Assembly: GCF_004745945.1 (NCBI RefSeq)
Contig: NZ_SRLE01000009.1
Coordinates: 186,001 to 250,000 of the forward strand
Direction of reading: 5' to 3'
DNA: 64,000 nucleotides
Source of the DNA: Mangrovimicrobium sediminis
Lineage (GTDB): Bacteria; Pseudomonadota; Gammaproteobacteria; Pseudomonadales; Halieaceae
Made by a program: the position numbers and the translations under genes. Below are positions 19,035 through 26,874 of this stretch, piece after piece. Numbering within the stretch: position 1 is the first letter of the stretch; each line of letters begins with the position of its first letter. The notes beneath the pieces were generated by a model. The model was not told the DNA's origin and did no database searches. It saw nothing but the letters and a program-made list of their open reading frames with translations.

Positions 19035-21323
19035 CTAGTACGGAGGCGCTGAATACTCCCACCAGGGCGGCAGCAGGGCGCGCCACTCGGCCTGCCCGTA
19101 ACGCGGATCCACCAGCAGCGCGCGGCCGTGGTCGCTGCTATCGCGCACCACGCGGCCCAGCGCCTGGGCCACCCGCTGCATGCCCGGGTAGCGGTAGGCG
19201 AAGTCGAAGCCGTCCTCCCCGCGCGCCTCGTACCAGGCGCGCAGCTGCTCCCGCTCGCGCCCGACCTGGGGCAGGCCGACACCGACGATGACCACGCTGG
19301 AGAGCAGCTCCCCCGGCAGGTCGATGCCCTCGCCGTACACCCCGCCGAGGATACACAGGGCGGCGACATCGCGGCGCTCGTCGAACAGCTCGAACAACGC
19401 CTGGCGGTCCGCCGCGGACTGGCCCGGGGTCTGCTGCCACAGGTGGCGCCCGGCCAGCGCCGGGTCGGCGACGCGCATCTGCGCCAGGCAGTCGAGCAGG
19501 TAGCGGTAGGCGGGGAAATAGACGATGCAGTTGCCCGGCACATCGCGCCACCAGGCGAGGATACGCGCCGCCAGCGCCGGCAGGCTGGCGGCGCGCTGCT
19601 GGTAGCGGGTATCGATGCCGGTCTCCACCTCGACCTTCAATTGCTGCGCCGCGAACGGCGAATCCAGGCGCCGGGACACCGCCGACGGGTCCAGGCCGAG
19701 CGCCTCGCGGGTCCAGTGCTGCGGCGAGAGCGTGGCGGAAAAGGCGACCAGGGCGTGGCTGCGGGTGTGGGCGGCGGCCAGCAGGCGCGCAGGCGACAGG
19801 CAGTTGAGGGTCAGGGCCAGCCCCTGGGAACCCTCCCCGCGCGCCAGCTCAAAGCGGTAGTCCACGTCCCACTGCTCTGCCACCCGCAGCCACTGCAGCA
19901 CCGCAAAGAAGAATTCCATCGGCTCCGGGTTGCGCGGCGCGAAACGCGCGTCATCGGCCAGCGCCGCCCCCACCGCCGCGACGAAATCCCCCATGCTGTT
20001 GAGCAGGCGCTCGGGCAGTTGCTCGCGGCTGTCCCAGTCCGGCTGCGCCCACTGTTCCTTGCCCAGCGCCAGCATGGCCCGGTTCAGCGCGTCCAGCGGG
20101 CGCTTGAGTGCCGCCGGCGCGGTGCGCCTGGCGCGCATCAGGTCCGCCTTGAGCAGCCGCGCGCTGTACATGTCGCGAGCGCGCTCGGGCAGGTTGTGGG
20201 CCTCGTCCACCAGCGCGCTCCAGCGGCGGCCATCGGCGGCGAAGCGTTGGCCGACACCGGCGTTGAGGCTGTACACGTAGTGCGCATCGGCCACCACGAT
20301 ATCCATCCACGGCAGCAGGTCCTCGGCGAGCTGGTAAGGGCAGACCTGGTGGCTCTCGCCGATCGCGCGCATGCGCTCGCTGTCCAACACGCCGCTACCT
20401 ACCGCCTCTTGCAGCGCCGCCGGCAGGCGATCGTAATAGCCGCGGGCGAAGGGACAGTCATCGCCGTGGCAGGCGCTGCCCGGCGAAAGGCAGATCGCCT
20501 CTTTCGCGGTGAGGCTCAGGCTGCCCGCCGCCAGGCCGTGCTCGCGCATGTAATGCAGGCAATCCTGCGCCGCGCGCCGCCCCACCGTGCGGAAGGTGAC
20601 GAACACCAGCGCATCGTGCTTGCCGCGCCCCAGCGCTTTAAGTGCCGGGTAGAGCACCGCGGCGGTCTTGCCGATGCCGGTGGGCGCCTCCACCAGCAGC
20701 TGGCCGCCGCGGTCTATGCATTTATAGGTGAGCTCGGCGATGTCGCGCTGGCCGGGACGGAACTCGCCGTGGGGAAAGGCCAGCGTCGCCAACGACTCAT
20801 CGCGCTGCCGGCGCAGGGTATCCAGGGTGTGCAGCCAGGTGGAAAACCGCTGCAGGGTCAGCTCGAGAAAATCGGCGAGTTCCGCCGCGCTGTAGCGCTG
20901 CTCCAGCTGTGCTTCCTCGTCGCTGTCGATATTCAGCCAGGTCAGGCGCACCGTCAGTTCAGGCGCTTCGGCGTCGGCGGCGATGATCGCCGCGTACAGC
21001 CGCGCCTGCGCCAGGTGCAACTGGCTGACATGCGCGGGAATGCTCGCGGCCTCCACCCGGCAGGTTTTGATCTCCTCCACCAGCCCCTGCTCCGGGTCGT
21101 AGCCGTCAGCACGGCCCTGCAGCAGCAGCTCGACTCCCTCGAAGCTGTGGCGCAGGCTCACCGCGTACTCGCGCCGGTAACTCGCCGGCCGGCGTCGGTA
21201 GATCCGCTGGTGCCCCTCCACGCCCTGCTCGCCGGTGGGCGACGGAGTGAAGCGGTGGTCGATATCGCCGCTGCGATGGCAGAACGCGGCGAGGTCGCGC
21301 ACGCCGATGCGAAACTCACTCAT
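19035..21323 (-). CDS. PD-(D/E)XK nuclease-XPD/DinG-like helicase fusion
   Basis: A 762-residue probable repair enzyme. Residues about 1-150 look like a PD-(D/E)XK nuclease or Cas4-like domain: the core GRADGYDPEQGLVEEIKTCR has the Asp and Glu-x-Lys spacing. The helicase begins with EAPTGIGKTAA (Walker A, about 211-221). The iron-sulfur insertion has Cys in ICLSPGSACHGDDCPFA and a fourth Cys in HQVCPYQLAED. VDEAHNLPER is the DEAH box near 370. Motif VI is RVAQALGRVVRDSSDHG. This is a superfamily 2 XPD/DinG-type 5'-3' helicase. Its start overlaps the end of the FAN1-like gene by 8 bp, so the two are one transcription unit for DNA processing, plausibly of crosslinks or branched DNA. Confidence 0.88.
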   Translation of the reverse strand: MSEFRIGVRDLAAFCHRSGDIDHRFTPSPTGEQGVEGHQRIYRRRPASYRREYAVSLRHSFEGVELLLQGRADGYDPEQGLVEEIKTCRVEAASIPAHVSQLHLAQARLYAAIIAADAEAPELTVRLTWLNIDSDEEAQLEQRYSAAELADFLELTLQRFSTWLHTLDTLRRQRDESLATLAFPHGEFRPGQRDIAELTYKCIDRGGQLLVEAPTGIGKTAAVLYPALKALGRGKHDALVFVTFRTVGRRAAQDCLHYMREHGLAAGSLSLTAKEAICLSPGSACHGDDCPFARGYYDRLPAALQEAVGSGVLDSERMRAIGESHQVCPYQLAEDLLPWMDIVVADAHYVYSLNAGVGQRFAADGRRWSALVDEAHNLPERARDMYSARLLKADLMRARRTAPAALKRPLDALNRAMLALGKEQWAQPDWDSREQLPERLLNSMGDFVAAVGAALADDARFAPRNPEPMEFFFAVLQWLRVAEQWDVDYRFELARGEGSQGLALTLNCLSPARLLAAAHTRSHALVAFSATLSPQHWTREALGLDPSAVSRRLDSPFAAQQLKVEVETGIDTRYQQRAASLPALAARILAWWRDVPGNCIVYFPAYRYLLDCLAQMRVADPALAGRHLWQQTPGQSAADRQALFELFDERRDVAALCILGGVYGEGIDLPGELLSSVVIVGVGLPQVGREREQLRAWYEARGEDGFDFAYRYPGMQRVAQALGRVVRDSSDHGRALLVDPRYGQAEWRALLPPWWEYSAPPY

Positions 21324-23538
21324 CGCACCAGCTCACCCGGGCCACCGCGGCGGGAATACTCTGCTCGTCGAAATAGCGCAACCAGCGCTTTTGCGATTCC
21401 TGCAGCGTATCCCCCGGCCCTTTCACCTCGATCATGCGATAGTCGCCGGGCGCTTCGCCCAGGGCCAGAAGGTCCGGGAAACCCCGGCGATTCTCGCGCG
21501 GGTCGAACAGCATGCGCCGCCAGATCGCCAGCAGGTGCTGCGCCGGAATTATCGCGGCAGCCGCAGCAACCAACTGCGCATCCACTGCCCGCCAGTTCAC
21601 CCAGCGACACTGGTAGTCGCAGTACGCCGCGTGCGCGCGCGGCAGTACCTCACCGAGATCCGCGCCAGCCAGTTGCGCAAAGCGCGCCTCCAGCAACTCG
21701 CTCCGCGCCTCGCGAAAACCCGCCTCGTACATATCCGCAGGCGCCGACTGGAACGGGTTGGTGAACGCGCCGGCCACCGGCGCGAAGATCTCCTCCCAGA
21801 ACGCCAGCCCGAACAGGGCATTCATCAACTGGTTCTCGACGTAATAAACCGCACGCCACTCCCCAACCAGACACTGCGCCGCCGCCCTTTCCACACCCCG
21901 CTCCACCCGCGGCACCTGCAGATCCAGCATCGCGAAATCATCGCGCCGCCGCTTGTACCCCGGCACACCGAGCTTGCGCGCCAACCGCGTCGCGATCCGC
22001 CCCATCGCATCGCGCTCTTCCTCGCACCACGGATCAGCCAACGCCTCCTGCGCCGCCTCCAGCGCCGCCCGCTCCTCCCCCAGGTTCTCCAGCACCCGCG
22101 CCGCCCGCTCCCGCGCCGGATGCGTACCGCTGTCGCAGTACAGGGCCAGCGCCAGCTCCAGCTCCCCCTCGCGCTCGAGCTGCCGCGCCACACTGTTGCA
22201 CAACCGATCCCGCCGTCGCCGCGACGTCGGGAACCGCGCCGGCAAGGCCAGCAACTCCAACGCGAGATACGCCGGAGCGCTCTGGCAGTCCGTGACCGGC
22301 AGATCGCCTCCCGGGGGCGTGCGAGGCCATGGATGGCCGAGCCCGAGCCTGCCATGGATGGCGCTTTTTGGCGGTCCCCGGGAGGCGATTTGCCGGTCGC
22401 GGGCAGCCACATCCCCGATCTCTCGCACCTCTGCAGCCAATGCCGGCTGATCCACTACGTACCCGGGCACAGAGCTATCCGACACCGGCGCGGTCGCGGG
22501 GTGATTGGGGTCCGGCCCAGCTGCCCGGCCCGGCACAACACTGCCCCCATTCCGGGACCGCCAAACAGCGCCATCCATGGCAGGCTCGGGCTCGGCCATC
22601 CATGGCCTCGCACGTCCCTGAATGGGGGCAGTGTTGCGCCAGTCCTCGTTTTCGGTGGTGGAGGATGAATCTAGCGAGCTGCCGTGTTGGGCTTCGCTTC
22701 CGGTGATGGAGGATGAATCGGGCGAGTGGCTGTGTTGGGCTTCGTTTTCGGTGCTGGAGGATGAATCGGGCGGGCTGCTGCGCTGGGTCTCGTTGCCGGT
22801 CGCCGTGGTGGTGGCGGCTGCGGACATTCTGGTGGACCGGGAGGTGGCGTTCGCGGTGTCCTGGAGTGCGTACCAGAGGTCCGCGAGTGCGGCGAACTCG
22901 AGGTATTCGTCGACGGCTTCGCGGCAGGGGAAGAGGCGGCGGGCGCGATCCAGGGGGTAGGGGTAGTAACGGGCGACGCCGAGGTCGCTGAGCACGAAGT
23001 CGGTGAGGCTCTGGCGGCGGTTGCCGAAGAACAGCAGTTGCAGCAGGGCGACGGTGTCGGGGTGGGCCGGGGCGACGATGCGCGCGCGGTCGGCGGCGAG
23101 CAGTGCGGCGCACAGTTGCTGTGGGTCGGGATCGGTGGCGGCGATCTCCAAGAGCAGGTCCGCCTTGCGCGTGGCGCTGGTGTCGAACAGCGCGGCGAGT
23201 TCGGCGCGGGTACACAAGCGGGCGAGGTCCTCGAGGGCCAGGGCGTCGGCGGCGACGGCGAGGTCGCCGCCGAGCAGTTCGTCGAGCAGCGGGGCGCAGT
23301 CGCCGAGTTCGGCGTAGTCGAGTTTCGCCTCGCGGAACCAGGGGCCGACGCGGGAGACGAGGCGCGCGTAGAGGCACTGGGCGTGAAAGCCGGCGGCGCG
23401 CAGGCGCTGGATAAAGGCCTGTTCGTCGGCGTGCAACAGGTCGGCGTACTGCGCCTCCACGGTATCCAGCAGGCGAAAGAAGTTGTCCCGGTAGTAGTGG
23501 GGCGCGAGATCGGGCTGGGCGGGCGCGGGCGTGGGCAT
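21316..23538 (-). CDS. FAN1-like VRR-NUC nuclease carrying inserted repeats
   Basis: Structure-specific nuclease of the FAN1 family. The chosen ATG (23538) fits the N-terminus of relatives; an ATG 17 codons earlier (23589) is also open. The N-terminal domain (YYRDNFFRLLDTVEAQYADLL, LYARLVSRVGPWFREAKLDY) is normal. The C-terminal VRR-NUC site is intact: RGFPDLLALG and MIEVKGPGDTLQESQKRWLRYF supply the Asp, Glu-x-Lys and Gln. The protein is 740 residues, against roughly 550 as usual in bacteria. The excess lies between about residues 230 and 425, which is low complexity and encoded by a 3 x 48-bp tandem repeat plus two palindromic elements, all leaving the frame open. It is co-transcribed with the nuclease-helicase gene. 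The insert region is unlikely to be structured. Confidence 0.88.
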   Translation of the reverse strand: MPTPAPAQPDLAPHYYRDNFFRLLDTVEAQYADLLHADEQAFIQRLRAAGFHAQCLYARLVSRVGPWFREAKLDYAELGDCAPLLDELLGGDLAVAADALALEDLARLCTRAELAALFDTSATRKADLLLEIAATDPDPQQLCAALLAADRARIVAPAHPDTVALLQLLFFGNRRQSLTDFVLSDLGVARYYPYPLDRARRLFPCREAVDEYLEFAALADLWYALQDTANATSRSTRMSAAATTTATGNETQRSSPPDSSSSTENEAQHSHSPDSSSITGSEAQHGSSLDSSSTTENEDWRNTAPIQGRARPWMAEPEPAMDGAVWRSRNGGSVVPGRAAGPDPNHPATAPVSDSSVPGYVVDQPALAAEVREIGDVAARDRQIASRGPPKSAIHGRLGLGHPWPRTPPGGDLPVTDCQSAPAYLALELLALPARFPTSRRRRDRLCNSVARQLEREGELELALALYCDSGTHPARERAARVLENLGEERAALEAAQEALADPWCEEERDAMGRIATRLARKLGVPGYKRRRDDFAMLDLQVPRVERGVERAAAQCLVGEWRAVYYVENQLMNALFGLAFWEEIFAPVAGAFTNPFQSAPADMYEAGFREARSELLEARFAQLAGADLGEVLPRAHAAYCDYQCRWVNWRAVDAQLVAAAAAIIPAQHLLAIWRRMLFDPRENRRGFPDLLALGEAPGDYRMIEVKGPGDTLQESQKRWLRYFDEQSIPAAVARVSWCDE
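22294..22398. mobile_element. Palindromic element 1 inside the FAN1-like gene
   Basis: The arms 22294-22316 and 22376-22398 are complementary with one mismatch in 23. Between them lies a core of about 60 bp beginning CGTGCGAGGCCATGGATGGC and containing GCCATGGATGGC twice. The same core recurs inverted at about 22555-22616 with about one difference, while the arms of the two copies are unrelated to each other. Confidence 0.75.
22536..22636. mobile_element. Palindromic element 2 inside the FAN1-like gene
   Basis: The arms 22536-22558 and 22614-22636 pair with one mismatch in 23. They enclose the same core as element 1 in reverse orientation. In the protein it adds GRARPWMAEPEPAMDGAVWR, while element 1, read in another frame, adds SAIHGRLGLGHPWPRTPPGG. 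Confidence 0.75.
22649..22792. repeat. Three 48-bp tandem repeats in the FAN1-like gene
   Basis: Units 22649-22696, 22697-22744 and 22745-22792 share TGGAGGATGAATC and TGTTGGGCTTCG. They encode three 16-residue repeats of the form NEAQHSHSPDSSSITG. Unit length is a multiple of three, so copy-number change would keep the frame. Confidence 0.85.
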
Positions 23539-23636
23539 CGGTGCGCCATTATATCCCCCGCTCTGTACCAGTGCCGGAAAATCGGGCATTCTGGATTTTT
23601 ATCCACCTGGACCGGCAGCGCGCCGGCAGTACCCGA

Positions 23637-25145
23637 GTGACCCAGGATCCCCCGCCCCCCAAGCAGCTCTCCCCGCTTCTGGCTCTGACGCCCATCATCC
23701 TGCTGGTAATGATGCTCGGTGCATCGGTCTACCTGTTCGGCGCGGACTCCTCCTACGGCGCCAACCAGATCGCGCTGGTGCTGGCCACCTGCGCCGCGGC
23801 GCTGGTCGCGCGCAGTGCCGGCATGGGCTGGCACGAGGCACAGGAGGGCATCATCCACGGTATCAGCGTGGGTCTCGGCCCGACCTTGATCCTGCTCGCG
23901 GTGGGCATGCTGATCGGCACCTGGATTCTCAGCGGCACGGTGCCGGCGATGATCTACTACGGCGTCGAGGTGCTGAACCCACGCTTTTTCTACGCCGCCA
24001 GCGCGCTGATCTGCGCCATCGTGTCGATCAGTATCGGCAGTTCATGGACGGTGGCGGGCACGCTGGGTATCGGGCTGATGGGTATTGCCGGCAGTTTCAA
24101 CCTGTCGCCGGCGATCACTGCGGGGGCGATCGTTTCCGGCGCCTATTTCGGCGACAAGCTCTCGCCGATGTCGGACACCACCAACCTGTCCGCGGCGGTC
24201 ACCGGCGTGGACCTGTTCGACCACATCCGCCACATGCTGTGGACCACGCTGCCCAGCTTCATCATCGCCCTGGTGATCTTCGCCGCCATCGGCAGCGCCT
24301 CGGCGCCCACGCCGGCGGAGATCGCGGCCCTGCAGGAGGCTATCGCCGGGCAATTCAGCATCGGCATCCACCTGCTGCTGCCCCTGGCGCTGATGCTGTT
24401 CCTGGTTTACAAGCGCTACCCGGCCTACCCGGCGATCATCATCAGCTCCCTGGTCGGCGCGTTGTTCGCGCTGCTGTTCCAGCCGGACCAGGTGCTGGCG
24501 CTGGCCGGCGATACCCAGGACATCGGCCGCGGTTTCGGCCTGCTCAAGGGTGTGTGGCTCGCGCTGGCCAGCGGGTATGTTTCGAGCAGCGGCAATGAGT
24601 TCCTCGACGCCCTGCTGAGCAAGGGCGGCATGAGCAGCATGCTCAACACGGTCTGGCTGATCCTCTGTGCCCTGGGCTTCGGCGGGGTGCTGGAGCGCAC
24701 CGGGATTCTCGGCTACCTGCTGCAACTGGCCCTGCGCCGGGTGCGCAGTGTCGGTTCGCTGATCGTCACCACGGTGCTGACCTGTATCGGCACCAACGTA
24801 CTCGCCGCGGACCAGTACATCGCCGTGGCACTGCCCGGGCGCATGTACCGCGATGCCTACGGCGCGCACGAGTTATCGCGGCTGAACCTCTCGCGCACGC
24901 TGGAGGATTCCGCTACCCTGAGCTCGGCGCTGATTCCCTGGAACACCTGCGGCGCCTACATGTCCGCGACCCTCGGTGTGGCCACCTTCAGCTATGCGCC
25001 CTACGCGTTCTTCAACCTGCTGTGTCCGCTGATCGCCATGACCTACGGCTTCCTGCACTTCGCCCTGAAGCCGGCGAGCTACGACACGGCCCACGCCACG
25101 GCACAGTCCTCCGGCGCCGAGGGCGGTAGTATTCGCGGGTATTAA
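23637..25145 (+). CDS. NhaC-family Na+/H+ antiporter
   Basis: An inner-membrane antiporter of the NhaC/ArsB-like group with about 11-12 helices. Recognisable features are TPIILLVMMLGASVYLFGAD (first helix), SIGSSWTVAGTLGIGLMGI, AGAIVSGAYFGDKLSPMSDTTNLSAAVTG (the family's central motif) and SRTLEDSATLSSALIPWNTCGAYM near the C-terminus. The GTG at 23637 is chosen because it avoids overlap with the divergent nuclease gene and puts the first helix near the N-terminus. An open frame extends to 23541. The protein is about 502 residues, normal for NhaC. Role: sodium and pH homeostasis. Confidence 0.9.
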   Translation: MTQDPPPPKQLSPLLALTPIILLVMMLGASVYLFGADSSYGANQIALVLATCAAALVARSAGMGWHEAQEGIIHGISVGLGPTLILLAVGMLIGTWILSGTVPAMIYYGVEVLNPRFFYAASALICAIVSISIGSSWTVAGTLGIGLMGIAGSFNLSPAITAGAIVSGAYFGDKLSPMSDTTNLSAAVTGVDLFDHIRHMLWTTLPSFIIALVIFAAIGSASAPTPAEIAALQEAIAGQFSIGIHLLLPLALMLFLVYKRYPAYPAIIISSLVGALFALLFQPDQVLALAGDTQDIGRGFGLLKGVWLALASGYVSSSGNEFLDALLSKGGMSSMLNTVWLILCALGFGGVLERTGILGYLLQLALRRVRSVGSLIVTTVLTCIGTNVLAADQYIAVALPGRMYRDAYGAHELSRLNLSRTLEDSATLSSALIPWNTCGAYMSATLGVATFSYAPYAFFNLLCPLIAMTYGFLHFALKPASYDTAHATAQSSGAEGGSIRGY

Positions 25146-25185
25146 GGAATGGTTGCGCCGGGCAAACCCGGACCAGCAACCCGAA

Positions 25186-26145
25186 CTAGCAGCGCGACCA
25201 GTCGAAGGCGAGGGTCTGGCGGATATCATTGATGCCGCTGGCCAGCATGAGCAGCCGGTCGAAACCCAGGGCTACCCCGCAGCAATCCGGTAAACCGTCC
25301 GCGCTGGCCAGCGCCGCCAGCAGGTAGTCATCCGCCTCGCGCAGGGGCTGGCCGTGCTGCGCGCGCCGCGCGTTGTCGGCGGCGAAGCGACGGCGCTGCT
25401 CGGCGGCGTCGGTGAGTTCGTGGTAGCCGTTGGCCAGTTCCACGCCGTCCACGTACAGCTCGAAACGCCGCGCCACACTCACCTCACCGCGGGTTTCCAG
25501 CCGCGCCAGCGCCGCCTGGCTGGCGGGATAGTCATAGACGAAACACAGGCCGCGGCCGGCCAGCGCCGGCTCCACCAGGTGGCTCATCAGCAGGTCCAGC
25601 CACAGGTCGCGGTTCCCGGCGAGGTCGCCGACATCCAGCGCAGCGCGAGCGCGCGCCTCCAGCGCTGCGGGCGGCGCCAGCAGCGGGTCGAGATCGAGTT
25701 CGCGCAGGAACAGGTCGCGGTAGGCGATGTACTCGACCGGCCGCTCGCCAACAAACTCGAGCACCAGCTCGGCGACCTCGGCCATCAACTGCCCCAGGTC
25801 AAAGCCCGGGCGGTACCACTCGAGCAGGGAGAACTCCGGGTTGTGGCGCGCGCCGGCCTCGCCGTCGCGAAACGCACGCGCCAGCTGGTAGATGGGGCCG
25901 GAGCCCGCCGCCAGCAGGCGCTTCATCGCATATTCGGGGGAGCTTTGCAGGTAGCGCGGACGGGCCAGGGAAGTACCGCGCTCCACCGCCAGGTTCTCGA
26001 TGGCCGGGTCGGAGACGCCGGCGCTGCACAGCAGCGGCGTCTCCACTTCCAGTACGCCGCGGCGGGCGAAAAAATAGCGGGTGCGTTGCAGCAGCGCGGC
26101 CCGCTGACGCAGGGCCTCGAGGCTGGCTGAGGGCTGCCAGTCCAT
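25186..26145 (-). CDS. epmA: EF-P--(R)-beta-lysine ligase
   Basis: Attaches (R)-beta-lysine to the conserved Lys of elongation factor P. The 319-residue length matches EpmA/GenX/PoxA. It is a class II lysyl-tRNA-synthetase paralogue lacking the anticodon domain. Motif 2 is FRDGEAGARHNPEFSLLEWYR and motif 3 is GVALGFDRLLMLASG. The ATG at 26145 (MDWQPSASLEALRQRAALLQ) matches the family N-terminus; open frame upstream is antisense to nothing real but overlaps efp. The gene lies 20 bp after efp on the same strand, so substrate and enzyme are probably co-expressed. EpmB, needed to make beta-lysine, is not in the window. Confidence 0.95.
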   Translation of the reverse strand: MDWQPSASLEALRQRAALLQRTRYFFARRGVLEVETPLLCSAGVSDPAIENLAVERGTSLARPRYLQSSPEYAMKRLLAAGSGPIYQLARAFRDGEAGARHNPEFSLLEWYRPGFDLGQLMAEVAELVLEFVGERPVEYIAYRDLFLRELDLDPLLAPPAALEARARAALDVGDLAGNRDLWLDLLMSHLVEPALAGRGLCFVYDYPASQAALARLETRGEVSVARRFELYVDGVELANGYHELTDAAEQRRRFAADNARRAQHGQPLREADDYLLAALASADGLPDCCGVALGFDRLLMLASGINDIRQTLAFDWSRC

Positions 26146-26165
26146 GGGACCTGCGCGGGATACGC

Positions 26166-26735
26166 CTATTTGCTGACGCGGTTCTGGTATTCGCCGGAAC
26201 GCGTGTCGACGCGGATCACCTCGCCCTGGCTGATGAACAGCGGCACCTTGACCACGGCGCCGGTGCTCAGCTTGGCGGGCTTGTTGCCGCCCTGGGCGGT
26301 ATCGCCCTTGAGGCCGGGGTCGGTTTCGACGATTTCCAGCTCGACGAAGTTCGGCGGGGTCACGGACAACGGGCTGCCGTTGTACAGGGTGACCACACAC
26401 TCGTCCTGTTCCTTGAGCCACAGGTGGGAGTCACCCACTGCCTTGGCATCGGCCTGGAACTGCTCGAAGGTGTCCGGTTCCATGAAGTGCCAGAACTCGC
26501 CGTCGGTGTACAGGTACTGCATGTCGCGGTCCATCACGTCGGCGCCCTCGAGGGATTCGCCGGACTTGAAGGTGCGCTCCCAGACCCGGCCCGAGTTCAG
26601 GTTGCGCAGCTTGACCCGGTTGAATGCCTGGCCCTTGCCCGGCTTGACGAACTCGTTCTCGAGAATGCTGCAGGGTTCGCCGTCGAGCATGACCTTGAGG
26701 CCCGGGCGGAACTCGTTGGTGGAAAAGGTCGCCAT
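26166..26735 (-). CDS. efp: Elongation factor P
   Basis: Relieves ribosome stalling at consecutive prolines. The 189-residue protein starts at the ATG giving [20 protein letters not shown]. The lysylation loop [15 protein letters not shown] has Lys at the position expected for EpmA modification, consistent with epmA next to it. The OB domains follow with [19 protein letters not shown] and a C-terminal [12 protein letters not shown]. It heads a two-gene efp-epmA unit and is divergent from the PilZ-like gene. Confidence 0.97.
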   Translation of the reverse strand: MATFSTNEFRPGLKVMLDGEPCSILENEFVKPGKGQAFNRVKLRNLNSGRVWERTFKSGESLEGADVMDRDMQYLYTDGEFWHFMEPDTFEQFQADAKAVGDSHLWLKEQDECVVTLYNGSPLSVTPPNFVELEIVETDPGLKGDTAQGGNKPAKLSTGAVVKVPLFISQGEVIRVDTRSGEYQNRVSK

Positions 26736-26874
26736 GGTATTTCCGTCCGATCTGAAAAAGGCGGCTATGATACCCCAGAGCCGGCGCGGTTGGGAGGGCA
26801 CAACCGTGGGCATCCGGGGCGATTTAAGCTACTCTTGCCCCCACAAATATAAAGGTATAGGGGAAACCGTGCCG

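Noticed and set aside
19128..21764. 878-codon plus-strand frame opposite the nuclease-helicase
   Set aside because: Same artefact; no plausible start and no motifs, while the minus-strand helicase is unmistakable.
22294..22792. CRISPR array
   Set aside because: The repeats are in a coding frame, with contiguous 48-bp units and palindromic cores but no regular spacers; no cas genes are present.
26170..26874. N-terminal extension of the PilZ-like gene through efp
   Set aside because: The extension is purely antisense to efp; the natural start is ATG 26875.
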